From contig DWYU01000141.1 of the NCBI GenBank assembly GCA_019118505.1, forward strand, positions 1 through 35,823: DNA of 35,823 nt, written 5' to 3'. Shown in pieces: positions 7,965 to 15,145 of this stretch; the first letter of the stretch is position 1, and the number at the start of each line of letters is the position of its first letter. The position numbers and the translations under genes were made by a program. Origin of the DNA: Candidatus Oscillibacter excrementavium. GTDB taxonomy: Bacteria; Bacillota; Clostridia; Oscillospirales; Oscillospiraceae. The notes beneath the pieces were generated by a model. That model saw only the letters and a list, made by a program, of their open reading frames with translations, was not told the origin of the DNA and searched no databases.

Positions 7965-8447
7965 GTGATGGAGTCTTTTTCCAATTTGGGCCGCTATGTG
8001 TCGATCTGCGACCGGCTGATGAAGATGTACTATGACCGCGGCCTCTCCGAATTCGAGATCGGCTGGGGCCAGCAGTTCTATGTGGAGTACCTCTATGACC
8101 ATCCCGGCGCCTCACCGCAGGAGATGGTGTCCTGTATCCACGTGGATAAGGCGACGCTGACGAAGATCATCAAGAAGCTGACGGAGGTCGGCTACCTGCA
8201 GGTCACCAGCGACGGCAAGGACCGGCGTGTCAAGCATTTATACCTGACAGAGAAGGCGATCCCGGCGGCCATGCGGATCAAGCAGATCCACGCCGCGTTT
8301 TACGAGGTCCTCAGCGCGGGGATCCCGCCGGAGGAACTGGCCCTGACCGAGCGGACGCTCCAGCGTATGGCGGATAACATCCACCATACGGTTTGGCACA
8401 GAATGGAGGAACACCATGGAAGCAAGCGAACTCTCGCAGCTGACTGA
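7965..8447 (+). CDS. MarR-family transcriptional regulator
   Basis: This 160-residue winged-helix regulator has the MarR arrangement: an N-terminal helix, the recognition helix region ('VDKATLTKIIKKLTEVGYL') and the wing with the family's Asp-Arg-Arg ('DGKDRRVKHLYLTEKA'), then C-terminal dimerisation helices. AGGAG at 7951 is 9 bases before the GTG at 7965 and 12 before an in-frame ATG at 7968, so the GTG is favoured. The gene overlaps the MFS transporter by 32 bases, so the two are co-translated. MarR proteins of this kind usually repress an adjacent efflux pump until a drug or phenolic ligand binds. The ligand is not known. Confidence 0.93.
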   Translation: MMESFSNLGRYVSICDRLMKMYYDRGLSEFEIGWGQQFYVEYLYDHPGASPQEMVSCIHVDKATLTKIIKKLTEVGYLQVTSDGKDRRVKHLYLTEKAIPAAMRIKQIHAAFYEVLSAGIPPEELALTERTLQRMADNIHHTVWHRMEEHHGSKRTLAAD

Positions 8448-9831
8448 CCGGAAACGGACCCTGATTTTCATCAATCTGGTGGTCTCCGGCATCGCCACAT
8501 CGATCCTGTCCACCGCCATGACCACCGCGCTGCCCAATCTGGCGGCGGATTTCGGCGTCTCCACCGCGGTGGGACAGTGGGTCACCAGCGGCTATTCCCT
8601 GGCCATGGGTATGGTCATGCCGCTGACCGCCTTTCTCATCACCCGCTTTCCCACCAAAAAACTGTATATGACCGGCATCGGCTGCTTCATCGCGGGCATC
8701 CTGCTCAGCATTCTGGGCAGCAGCTTTGCCCTGATGATGGTGGGCCGGGTCCTGCAGGCCTGCGGCAACGGCGTGCTGCTGTCGGCGGCCCAGGTGGTGA
8801 TCCTGACGGTCTATCCGCTGGAGAGGCGGGGGGCCATGATGGGCACCTACGGCCTGGCCACCACGGCGGCCCCCATCATCGCCCCCACTCTGGCCGGGCT
8901 GATGATCGACGCCTTCGGCTGGAAGTCCATCTTCTGCCTGGTGCTGGTCATCATGGTCCTCTCTTTCATCCTCTCCTGGGCCGCCTTTGCGGATGTGCTG
9001 GAGCTTCAGGACAAGAAATTCGATGGGCTCTCCTTTATAGAGAGCATCTTCGCCTTCGGCGGCATCACCCTGGGTATCGGTAACCTCAGCGGCTATGGGC
9101 TGGTGAGCGTCCAGGCGGGGCTGCCGCTGGCGGTGGGCGCTGTGGTCTGCGTGCTGTTCGTCCTCCGGCAGCGGAGGCTGGAAAAGCCCTTCCTGGACGT
9201 GAAGATCCTGCGCAGCTGGAACTACGCGGTGAGCGTTCTGTCCAGCATGGTGCTCTATCTGGTGATGATGGGCTCCTCCGTCATGATGCCCCTGTACGTC
9301 CAGAGCGTCATGGGCTATTCCGCCGTCACCTCCGGCCTGGTGACGCTGCCCGGCTCTCTGGCCACCGCCGTCGTCAGCCCCTTTGCCGGGAGGCTGTATG
9401 ACAAAATGGGCATCCGAAAGATCTTTGTGGCGGGGGCCGCCGCGCTGGTGGTCAGCAATGTGGGGATGGCCTTCATCTCCCTGGAGACCCCGCTCTGGGT
9501 GGCGGCCGGCTTCAACGTGATCCGCAACCTCGCCATCGGCAGTCTGATGATGCCGCTGCTGACCTGGGGCACCAGCAGTGTGGACCCGAAAAAGGTGGCG
9601 GACGCCTCCTCCCTGCTGACCTCCTTCCGCACCATCGCCGGGTCCATCGGCTCCGCGGTGTTCGTGGGGATCATGACGGCGGTCAGCGCCGCCTCCGCGG
9701 CGACTTACGGCGACGGCGCCCTGATGCACGGCATGAACGTGTCCTTCCTCTGGATGACTGTGGGGGCGCTGGTGCTGCTGGCCATCTCCCTTTTCGCAGT
9801 CAAAGCCGGCGGCCGCAGACAGAATCCGTGA
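8416..9831 (+). CDS. MFS multidrug efflux transporter (DHA2-like)
   Basis: This 471-residue, highly hydrophobic integral membrane protein has a layout close to the 14-helix DHA2 (EmrB/LmrB) drug:proton antiporters. Recognisable segments are 'TTALPNLAADFGVSTAVGQW' near the first helix, 'FLITRFPTKKLYMTG' in the motif-A loop, and 'ERRGAMMGTYGLATTAAPII' in the motif-C region of helix 5. GGAGG lies a few bases before the ATG at 8416. It overlaps the marR gene, which makes it the likely target of that repressor. It is probably an exporter of toxic organic compounds. The substrate cannot be deduced. Confidence 0.93.
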   Translation: MEASELSQLTDRKRTLIFINLVVSGIATSILSTAMTTALPNLAADFGVSTAVGQWVTSGYSLAMGMVMPLTAFLITRFPTKKLYMTGIGCFIAGILLSILGSSFALMMVGRVLQACGNGVLLSAAQVVILTVYPLERRGAMMGTYGLATTAAPIIAPTLAGLMIDAFGWKSIFCLVLVIMVLSFILSWAAFADVLELQDKKFDGLSFIESIFAFGGITLGIGNLSGYGLVSVQAGLPLAVGAVVCVLFVLRQRRLEKPFLDVKILRSWNYAVSVLSSMVLYLVMMGSSVMMPLYVQSVMGYSAVTSGLVTLPGSLATAVVSPFAGRLYDKMGIRKIFVAGAAALVVSNVGMAFISLETPLWVAAGFNVIRNLAIGSLMMPLLTWGTSSVDPKKVADASSLLTSFRTIAGSIGSAVFVGIMTAVSAASAATYGDGALMHGMNVSFLWMTVGALVLLAISLFAVKAGGRRQNP

Positions 9832-9844
9832 GTTCGGTGCCAGA

Positions 9845-9881
9845 CAGCGGAGGGCGGAAAATTCCGCCCCCGCTGTTTTTT
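9845..9881 (+). terminator. Rho-independent terminator after the MFS gene
   Basis: A GC-rich stem (CAGCGG, bulged A, GGGCGGAA / TTCCGCCC, CCGCTG) is followed by six T. It closes the marR-MFS operon. Confidence 0.88.
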
Positions 9882-9981
9882 CACATCTCAGAAACAATTC
9901 CGAAGCATTTTCCCAACAGGGCGGCGGTATCATCTCTCCAGAACACAGCCGAAGAGGCAGCAAATTCTGGAGGTAATGAAC

Positions 9982-10347
9982 ATGAAAAAGAAGGACTTTG
10001 TGACCCTGATCCTGAGCACCATCGGCGGCATCCTGTTCGCCCTGGGCATGTGTATGGCGCTTCTGCCGGAGTGGGGCGCCATGCGCCAGGGCATTGTCAT
10101 CGGCGTGGTGGGCGCTGTGGTGCTGCTGGCGGTGCCGGTCCGCCGCAGGATGGACGGGAAGCCCGCCATCGTGTTCAGCGGCAAGGCCATCGGCACCACG
10201 CTCCTGGGCATCGCCGGGGCCATCGCGCTGGGCGTGGGAATGTGCATGACCATGATCTGGAACATGATGATCCCCGGCATCGCGGTGGGGATCGTGGGCA
10301 TCGTCCTGCTGCTGTGCCTGATCCCGGTCATCAAAGGATTGCAATAA
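9982..10347 (+). CDS. Small four-helix membrane protein with duplicated GMC motif
   Basis: This 121-residue protein is almost all hydrophobic, with about four predicted helices in two repeats. Each repeat holds a GMCM-type motif followed by a Gly/Ile/Val-rich helix: 'LGMCMALLPEWG' and 'LGVGMCMTMIWNMMIPG'. Start at 9982 puts GGAGG 8 bases upstream; the ORF-track ATG at 9976 is only 2 bases from it. I do not recognise a named family. The gene at 13573 has the same GMC-x-TM-x-W signature, so the two are distant paralogues flanking the two-component system between them. The repeats suggest an internal duplication of a two-helix hairpin. Function is unknown; a membrane-associated role in the neighbouring signalling module is inferred from position only. 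Confidence 0.82.
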   Translation: MKKKDFVTLILSTIGGILFALGMCMALLPEWGAMRQGIVIGVVGAVVLLAVPVRRRMDGKPAIVFSGKAIGTTLLGIAGAIALGVGMCMTMIWNMMIPGIAVGIVGIVLLLCLIPVIKGLQ

Positions 10348-10359
10348 GGAGGCGCCGGT

Positions 10360-10452
10360 ATGAGAAAGCTCTTGGCTCTGGCGGCTGCCGCCGCCGTTCT
10401 GGCCGGCGCGGCCGTGTACCTACAAATCCGGGTCCGCCGGGAAAAGTTTTAA
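10360..10452 (+). CDS. 30-residue single-helix peptide
   Basis: This small ORF is too short for the ORF track. It encodes a short basic start (MRKLL), an Ala/Leu/Val-rich helix of about 18 residues and a basic end (RVRREKF), so it looks like a single-pass small membrane protein. Support for translation is strong: a full AGGAGG lies 7 bases before the ATG, and the gene sits 12 bases after the preceding membrane gene and 29 bases before the next. The Ala-rich helix could also be read as a signal peptide of a truncated gene, but nothing else follows in frame. Function unknown. Confidence 0.65.
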   Translation: MRKLLALAAAAAVLAGAAVYLQIRVRREKF

Positions 10453-10481
10453 CGCTGCATCATGACAAGGAGGCTTTCAAT

Positions 10482-10772
10482 ATGGCAAAATCAAAATTGG
10501 TGCGGGCGAATGAGAAGATCGCCGAGGAAGTTGTGAAGGGCTATCAGAAAATCGAAGCGGGCGTGGTCGGCGGCTATCAGAAGGTGGAGTCCGGCGTAGT
10601 GGACGGATTCACCAGGATGACCGACGGCTTTGTGGAGCGGTTCCTGACCAAGGAGGGAGAGTCGGTCCAGGAGGCCAAGGCGCGGCTCGCCGCGGAGCAG
10701 GCCGCCCGGGAGGCACACCGGCCCGGGCAGGTTCCGTCCGCTCCCGAAAACGGGACCGGGGAGACCCCATAA
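10482..10772 (+). CDS. Amphipathic 11-residue-repeat protein, unknown function
   Basis: This 96-residue protein has AAGGAGG 8 bases before its ATG. From about residue 15 it runs in 11-residue units: 'VVKGYQKIEAG', 'VVGGYQKVESG', 'VVDGFTRMTDG', 'FVERFLTKEGE'. Period-11 repeats form continuous amphipathic helices, as in apolipoproteins, perilipins and synuclein, which lie on membrane surfaces or form hendecad coiled coils. There is no signal peptide or transmembrane helix, so it is cytoplasmic, perhaps peripheral on the inner leaflet. The last 25 residues are Pro/Gly/Ala-rich and probably disordered. It follows two small membrane protein genes with the same orientation and close spacing, and precedes a two-component system. 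I do not recognise a named family. Confidence 0.82.
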   Translation: MAKSKLVRANEKIAEEVVKGYQKIEAGVVGGYQKVESGVVDGFTRMTDGFVERFLTKEGESVQEAKARLAAEQAAREAHRPGQVPSAPENGTGETP

Positions 10773-10788
10773 GACCGCTGGCACAGCA

Positions 10789-10811
10789 GGCCGGCCGCCG
10801 GGCGGCCGGCC
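10789..10811 (+). terminator. GC-only inverted repeat, possible weak terminator
   Basis: A perfect 10-bp stem (GGCCGGCCGC / GCGGCCGGCC) with a 3-base loop lies just after the 11-residue-repeat gene. No T run follows, so it may pause or partially stop transcription, or protect the 3' end. Confidence 0.4.
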
Positions 10812-10873
10812 CTTGCGGCCTGGAAAAAAATTTGCGCTCTCCGGAAAACGCAAACAAAACTTTAACAATTCTA

Positions 10874-10882
10874 TGGTATACT
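10874..10882 (+). promoter_or_regulatory. Extended -10 promoter for the second two-component system
   Basis: TGGTATACT is an extended -10 element (TGn plus TATACT) about 30 bases before the response regulator ATG. There is no good -35 hexamer at the matching distance, as expected for an extended -10 or an activator-dependent promoter. Confidence 0.5.
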
Positions 10883-10910
10883 GAAACAAAAACAGATGTG
10901 AGGTCTGGCG

Positions 10911-11582
10911 ATGTTTCAAATTTTAGTGGTGGAAGACGACCGGGAGCTCAACCGCACGGTCTGCGCGTATCTGAATCAAAACGGCTATCAGGCAACGGGC
11001 TGTCTCAGCGCCGTCGAGGCCTATGACGCCATGTACGGCAATCTGTTCGATCTGATCATCTCCGACATCATGATGCCGGATGTGGACGGCTTTGCGTTTG
11101 TGGAGACGGTGCGGGATCAGAACAAGGACATTCCCATCCTCTTCATGACGGCGAGAGACGACTTCGCCGCCAAGCAGCGGGGCTTCCGCATGGGGATCGA
11201 CGACTACATGGTGAAGCCCGTGGATCTGGAGGAGCTGCTGCTGCGCATCGGCGCGCTGCTGCGGCGGGCCAGGATCGCCAGCAGCCGGAAGATCGAGATC
11301 GGGAAGCTGACCCTGGACGCGGACGAGCGCACCGCCTATCTGGATGGGGCGGAAGTCCCCCTGACGGTGCGGGAGTTCAACCTGCTGTACAAGCTCCTCT
11401 CCTACCCCAAAAAGACCTTCACCCGGTCTCAGCTGATGGAGGAGTTCTGGGACGTGGACTCCACCTCCAGCCTGCGCACGGTGGACGTGTACATGGCGAA
11501 GCTGCGGGAGAAGTTCGCCAACTGCAAGGACTTCTCCATCGTCACGGTCCACGGGCTGGGCTACAAGGCGGTGCTGTCATGA
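10911..11582 (+). CDS. OmpR-family response regulator
   Basis: This is a 223-residue response regulator. The receiver shows the acidic pocket (VVEDD), the phosphoacceptor Asp52 (SDIMMPDVDG), FMTARDD with the conserved Thr, and the conserved Lys in MVKPVD. The C-terminal winged helix carries 'LTVREFNLLYKLLSYPKKTF', 'SQLMEEFWD' and 'VDVYMAKLREK', ending in HGLGYKAVLS. GAGGT precedes the ATG. It overlaps the kinase start by 4 bases. It probably controls this cluster, including the membrane proteins before and after it; no direct-repeat binding sites were confidently identified. Confidence 0.96.
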   Translation: MFQILVVEDDRELNRTVCAYLNQNGYQATGCLSAVEAYDAMYGNLFDLIISDIMMPDVDGFAFVETVRDQNKDIPILFMTARDDFAAKQRGFRMGIDDYMVKPVDLEELLLRIGALLRRARIASSRKIEIGKLTLDADERTAYLDGAEVPLTVREFNLLYKLLSYPKKTFTRSQLMEEFWDVDSTSSLRTVDVYMAKLREKFANCKDFSIVTVHGLGYKAVLS

Positions 11583-12694
11583 GGGGGCGGGACGGCCGGC
11601 GCCTCCGCCGGCTCCTGTTTTCCGCCCGGCGGTTCTGCATCTTCTTTCTGCTGATGTGCTTTGTCATCACCTGCTGTATGCTGCTGTTTCTGGGGCAGGT
11701 CCAGCGGGACATGGGCCTGGAGGCGGAGCTGCCCCGGGCGGTGATCGAGCAGGCGGCCAAATACACCTTTGCCAACATCCTGCTGCTGAGCCTGCTGTGC
11801 ACCATCTTGGACGAAATCTGGCGGCGGTTCACCGTGGGGCGGCCGGTGCGGCGGATCGTCCGGGGGGCGGAACGGATCATGCGGGGAGATTTCTCCGTCC
11901 GCATCCAGCCGATTCACAGCGCCGACAGCCTGGACGGGTTCGACACCATCATCGGCTCCTTCAACCGGATGGCCCAGGAGCTGTCCGGCATCGAGACCCT
12001 CCGCACGGACTTCATCTCCAACGTGTCCCACGAGCTGAAGACCCCGCTGGCGGTGATCCAGAATTACGGGACGCTCCTTCAGCAGCCGGATCTGCCGGAG
12101 GAACAGCGGCTGGACTACGCCAGGCAGCTGACAGAGGCCGCCCGGAGACTGGCCAGCCTCATCACCAACATCCTGAAGCTGAACAAGCTGGAAAACCAGC
12201 AGATCTTTCCGGCCCAACAGACCTATGACCTGGGAGAACAGCTGTGCGAGTGCCTGCTGGGCTTTGAGCAGGCCTGGGAGGATAAAGGGCTGGACATCGA
12301 CACGGACCTGGAGGAGAACGTCCGCGTGACCACTGACGCGGAGCTGCTGTCCCTGGTCTGGAACAACCTGTTTTCCAACGCGGTCAAATTCACCGGGGCG
12401 GGGGGGCGGATCTCCCTGTCTCTGCGGACGGAGGGGGCGGACGCCGTGGTCCGGGTGTCCGACACCGGCTGCGGCATTCCCCCGGAGGTGGGCCGGCACA
12501 TCTTTGAGAAGTTCTATCAGGGGGATCCCTCCCACGCTGCCCAGGGCAATGGCCTGGGGCTGGCGCTGGTAAAGCGGGTGATGGACATTATCGGCGGTGA
12601 AATCTCTGTGGAGAGCGTGGTCGGAAAGGGTTCTTCCTTTACAGTTCGGCTGAGGAGGGGTGCGGATGCGCCGATGGAAAAATCGCCTGCTTAA
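11579..12694 (+). CDS. Two-component sensor histidine kinase with HAMP domain
   Basis: This 371-residue membrane kinase is the partner of the preceding regulator (ATGA overlap). Helices lie at about residues 18-40 and 65-80 with a short extracytoplasmic loop, followed by a HAMP domain ('VGRPVRRIVRGAERIMRGDF'). The DHp helix carries 'FISNVSHELKTPLAVIQNYG' with the acceptor His near residue 151. The catalytic domain has an N-box 'NNLFSNAVKFTGAGG', G1 'DTGCGIPPEV', F-box 'IFEKFYQGD' and G2 'GNGLGLALVKRV'. The short loop between the helices suggests that it senses the membrane or a membrane partner. Its end overlaps the next gene by about 29 bases, so the unknown 293-residue membrane protein downstream is almost certainly co-expressed and may act with it. 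Confidence 0.96.
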   Translation: MRGRDGRRLRRLLFSARRFCIFFLLMCFVITCCMLLFLGQVQRDMGLEAELPRAVIEQAAKYTFANILLLSLLCTILDEIWRRFTVGRPVRRIVRGAERIMRGDFSVRIQPIHSADSLDGFDTIIGSFNRMAQELSGIETLRTDFISNVSHELKTPLAVIQNYGTLLQQPDLPEEQRLDYARQLTEAARRLASLITNILKLNKLENQQIFPAQQTYDLGEQLCECLLGFEQAWEDKGLDIDTDLEENVRVTTDAELLSLVWNNLFSNAVKFTGAGGRISLSLRTEGADAVVRVSDTGCGIPPEVGRHIFEKFYQGDPSHAAQGNGLGLALVKRVMDIIGGEISVESVVGKGSSFTVRLRRGADAPMEKSPA

Positions 12695-13547
12695 GCTGTT
12701 GTTTCCGGGGCCTGCCGTGACGCTGCTGGGGATCCCGGTCTCCGCGGCGCTGCTGGTCTACGCCTTCGCCTTTGCCCAGGGGGAAAACCCGCTGGTGTAT
12801 CTCTCCTATGTCCTCTCCTTTTACACCCTGGTCATCGTGTGCGCGCAGATTCCAAGACTGGTCAGGGCCGTCTCCGCCCACCTGCACCAAAGGCCCTGGC
12901 TCCACCGGTATCTGTCCGATCCCCCCTTTCGGATGCAGGTGTCCCTGCACCTGTCCCTGGGATTCAACCTGCTGTACGCGGTGTGGAAATTCTTTCTGGG
13001 GGCCTGGTACCGCTCCGTGTGGTTCGGGACCTTCGGGGTCTATTACGCCCTGCTGACAGTGCTACGGTTTCTGCTGCTGCGGCACATGAACCGGAGCGCC
13101 TTCGGCAAGGAGCCGGTCTCGGAGTGGCGGCGGTACCGGCTGTGCGGGGCGATTCTCCTGCCCATGACACTGGCCCTGTCCGGCGTGGTGGTGCTGGTGA
13201 TCGAGAAAAACGAGACCTTTCAATACCCGGGGTATCTTATCTACGCGGTGGCGCTGTACGCCTTTTACGCCGTCATCGCGGCGGCGGTCCACCTTGTGAA
13301 GTACCGGCGGTATCGAAGCCCCGTTCTGACGGCATCGAAGATCGTCGGTCTGGCGTCCGCCCTGGTCTCCCTCCTCTCCCTGGAGACCGCCATGCTGACG
13401 CAGTTCGGCGGCAGCGGAGAGCCGGCCTTCCGGCAGATCATGGTGGCGGCCACGGGCGCCGGCGTGTGCGCCATACTCCTTGGCACGGCGGTCTTTATGA
13501 TCCTCCGGGCAAGCCGGCAGCTGGGACGGCTGCTGCCGACCCGCTGA
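12666..13547 (+). CDS. Multi-pass membrane protein of unknown function, TCS-linked
   Basis: This 293-residue protein has about seven to eight hydrophobic segments separated by short basic loops ('HLHQRPWLHRYLSD', 'HMNRSAFGKEPVSEWRRYR', 'VKYRRYRSPVLTASK'). The ATG at 12666 is 7 bases after GGAGG; the ORF-track GTG at 12660 lies too close to it. I do not recognise a named domain, though unknown proteins of this shape are often found after two-component systems in Clostridia. It overlaps the kinase gene and is followed 25 bases later by the small GMC-motif membrane protein, so all are likely in one transcript. It has no ATPase partner, so a transporter role is not indicated. It may be a sensor accessory or a regulated envelope protein. 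Confidence 0.85.
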   Translation: MRRWKNRLLKLLFPGPAVTLLGIPVSAALLVYAFAFAQGENPLVYLSYVLSFYTLVIVCAQIPRLVRAVSAHLHQRPWLHRYLSDPPFRMQVSLHLSLGFNLLYAVWKFFLGAWYRSVWFGTFGVYYALLTVLRFLLLRHMNRSAFGKEPVSEWRRYRLCGAILLPMTLALSGVVVLVIEKNETFQYPGYLIYAVALYAFYAVIAAAVHLVKYRRYRSPVLTASKIVGLASALVSLLSLETAMLTQFGGSGEPAFRQIMVAATGAGVCAILLGTAVFMILRASRQLGRLLPTR

Positions 13548-13572
13548 ATTCCCTTTTCAGGAGGTCCTTGAC

Positions 13573-13947
13573 ATGGATGACAAGCAGGAAACCTTTACCT
13601 ATCAATACTCTGCCAAGCAGCAGGAGGAGGTCCGCCAGATCCGGCAGAAGTATCTGCCCCGGGAGGAGGACCCTATGGAGCAGCTCCGGCGGCTGGACCG
13701 GAGCGCCTCGAGGCCCGGGACGATTGCCGCTCTGGCGGTGGGCATCCTCAGCGCGCTGGTTTTGGGTGTCGGGATGTGCTGCACCATGGTCTGGGGGGAC
13801 ACCCTGTTCCTCCCCGGCGTTTTCATCGGCATCGCCGGGCTGGCGGGCATTGCCGCCGCGTACCCGCTCTACACGCACATCACCCGGAAACGGCGGGAGG
13901 CGCTGGCGCCGGAGATCCTCAGGCTGACCAGCGCGCTGCTGAAATAG
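13573..13947 (+). CDS. Small two-helix membrane protein with GMCCTMVW motif
   Basis: This is a 124-residue protein. The N-terminal 55 residues are charged and helical ('SAKQQEEVRQIRQKYLPREE'), probably cytoplasmic, followed by two transmembrane helices and a basic C-terminal helix. The stretch 'LGVGMCCTMVWGDTLFLPGV' aligns with 'LGVGMCMTMIWNMMIPGIAV' in the gene at 9982, so the two genes belong to one membrane family. GGAGG lies 8 bases before the ATG. It is the last gene of the two-component cluster. Function unknown; the shared signature with a protein at the other end of the cluster argues that both serve the same system. Confidence 0.85.
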   Translation: MDDKQETFTYQYSAKQQEEVRQIRQKYLPREEDPMEQLRRLDRSASRPGTIAALAVGILSALVLGVGMCCTMVWGDTLFLPGVFIGIAGLAGIAAAYPLYTHITRKRREALAPEILRLTSALLK

Positions 13948-13978
13948 CGGTTTCCGCTGCGCGTCAGCGGACCTGCAA

Positions 13979-14006
13979 GGGCAGTTCTCCTCAGGGAGGA
14001 CTGCCC
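13979..14006 (+). terminator. Hairpin after the second TCS cluster
   Basis: A 12-bp stem (GGGCAGTTCTCC / GGAGGACTGCCC, one G-T pair) sits 31 bases after the last gene. The following bases (GTTCCGCGTTT) are only moderately T-rich, so it is a probable but not strong terminator. Confidence 0.6.
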
Positions 14007-14048
14007 GTTCCGCGTTTCAAGCCGAACGGTCGGCGCCTTCCCCGGCCC

Positions 14049-14077
14049 TTGACAGGCCGCTCCTCCGCTCCTATAAT
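14049..14077 (+). promoter_or_regulatory. Perfect consensus sigma-A promoter for EamA gene
   Basis: TTGACA and TATAAT, both perfect, are separated by exactly 17 bases. The predicted transcription start (about 14084) leaves a leader of about 190 bases before the EamA start, far longer than translation needs. Confidence 0.9.
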
Positions 14078-14110
14078 CATCTTGCAGATAAAGTGCGCAT
14101 CGATGATCGG

Positions 14111-14185
14111 GCCAACGAATTTCCGGAAAAGCGGGTCTCCCGCGGACGGATGACGGATATTCGGCAGGACATCCGGGCATTTTTT
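14111..14185 (+). ncRNA. Candidate structured leader/attenuator before the EamA gene
   Basis: In the long leader, an outer interrupted helix can form between GCC..GAAT..CCG (14111-14125) and CGG..ATTC..GGC (14154-14165), enclosing a GCGGG-TCT-CCCGC hairpin. An alternative hairpin pairs CGGATG (14147-14152) with CATCCG (14170-14175) and is followed by GGCA and six T, like an intrinsic terminator. The two folds cannot coexist, which is the layout of a riboswitch or attenuator. I cannot match it to a named class, and no covariation can be tested here. The only leader-peptide candidate (MIGPTNFRKSGSPADG) lacks a ribosome site. The remaining stretch 13948-14275 holds no gene. Confidence 0.4.
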
Positions 14186-14275
14186 GTATATGGCCCTCCT
14201 TCCCGGAGGTGAGCCGTGCACCGCTTCGCCGCCCCCATACATCCCGTATCTTCTCTCAACAGAGGTGACATTTCC

Positions 14276-15136
14276 ATGTGGATGATCTTTGCGGCGGGCT
14301 CCGCCTTTTTCGCCGGCGTGACCGCCATTCTGGCCAAGTGCGGCATCCGGCGGACGGACTCCACCGTGGCCACCGCCATCCGCACCATCGTGGTACTGGT
14401 GTTTGCCTGGATCATGGTGTTCCTTGTGGGCTCCCAGGCACAGCTCCGGTCTCTGGACGGAGGCACCCTGCTGTTTCTGGTCCTGTCGGGGCTCGCCACC
14501 GGGGCCTCCTGGCTCTGCTATTTCCGGGCGCTGCAGATCGGAGACATCAACAAGGTGGTGCCCATCGACAAATCCAGCACGGTGCTGACCATTCTGCTGG
14601 CCTTCCTGCTACTGGGGGAGCCCATCGGCCTGTTTCAGGGGATCGGCGTGGTGCTGATCGGCGTGGGCACCCTGCTGATGATCGAGAAAAAAGCCTCCGC
14701 CGGGGCCGCCGCCAGCGGACAGGGCTGGCTGCTGTACGCCCTCGGCTCCGCTGTGTTCGCCAGTCTGACGGCCATCCTGGGCAAAATCGGCATCCAGGGC
14801 GTGGAGTCCAATCTGGGCACCGCCATCCGCACCGGCGTGGTGCTGGTGATGGCCTGGGTCATGGTGCTGGTGACCGGCAAGGCTCCGGCGGTGCGGCAGG
14901 TGCCCCGCCGGGAACTGGGCTTCATCTGCCTGTCGGGACTCGCCACCGGAGCCTCCTGGCTCTGCTATTACCGGGCGCTGCAGGATGGCCCAGCCAGCGT
15001 GGTGGTGCCCATCGACAAATTGAGTATCCTGGTGACGGTGGCCTTCTCCTATGTGGTGTTCCACGAGCGGCTCACCGTCCGGTCCGGCTGGGGGCTGGCG
15101 CTGATCACTGCGGGAACGCTGGCCATGCTGCTCTGA
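14276..15136 (+). CDS. EamA/DMT-family transporter with near-identical halves
   Basis: This 286-residue inner-membrane protein of the drug/metabolite transporter superfamily has two EamA domains of about five helices each (about residues 1-137 and 150-286). The halves are alike: 'SGLATGASWLCYFRALQ' and 'SGLATGASWLCYYRALQ', each followed by VVPIDK, and each begins with a 'TAILxK-GI' segment. A 53-base stretch repeats at 14484-14536 and 14931-14983 with about three differences. Single-domain relatives of about 140 residues exist (COG2510 type), so this looks like a fused tandem duplicate. Start at 14276: GAGGTG lies 8 bases upstream, whereas the ORF-track GTG start at 14216 would lie in the leader. 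Substrate unknown; amino acids or other metabolites are typical for the family. The gene is alone, behind a strong promoter. Confidence 0.93.
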   Translation: MWMIFAAGSAFFAGVTAILAKCGIRRTDSTVATAIRTIVVLVFAWIMVFLVGSQAQLRSLDGGTLLFLVLSGLATGASWLCYFRALQIGDINKVVPIDKSSTVLTILLAFLLLGEPIGLFQGIGVVLIGVGTLLMIEKKASAGAAASGQGWLLYALGSAVFASLTAILGKIGIQGVESNLGTAIRTGVVLVMAWVMVLVTGKAPAVRQVPRRELGFICLSGLATGASWLCYYRALQDGPASVVVPIDKLSILVTVAFSYVVFHERLTVRSGWGLALITAGTLAMLL

Positions 15137-15145
15137 TCTTCCAGT

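Noticed and set aside
8311-10344. 677-residue minus-strand ORF
   Set aside because: It runs antisense through the MFS gene, its terminator and the small membrane gene, with His/Gln/Gly-rich shadow composition.
14190-14285. Short leader ORF starting MALLPGGEP that overlaps the EamA start
   Set aside because: It has no ribosome site and no control-codon run; the GAGGTG at 14262 fits the EamA ATG better.
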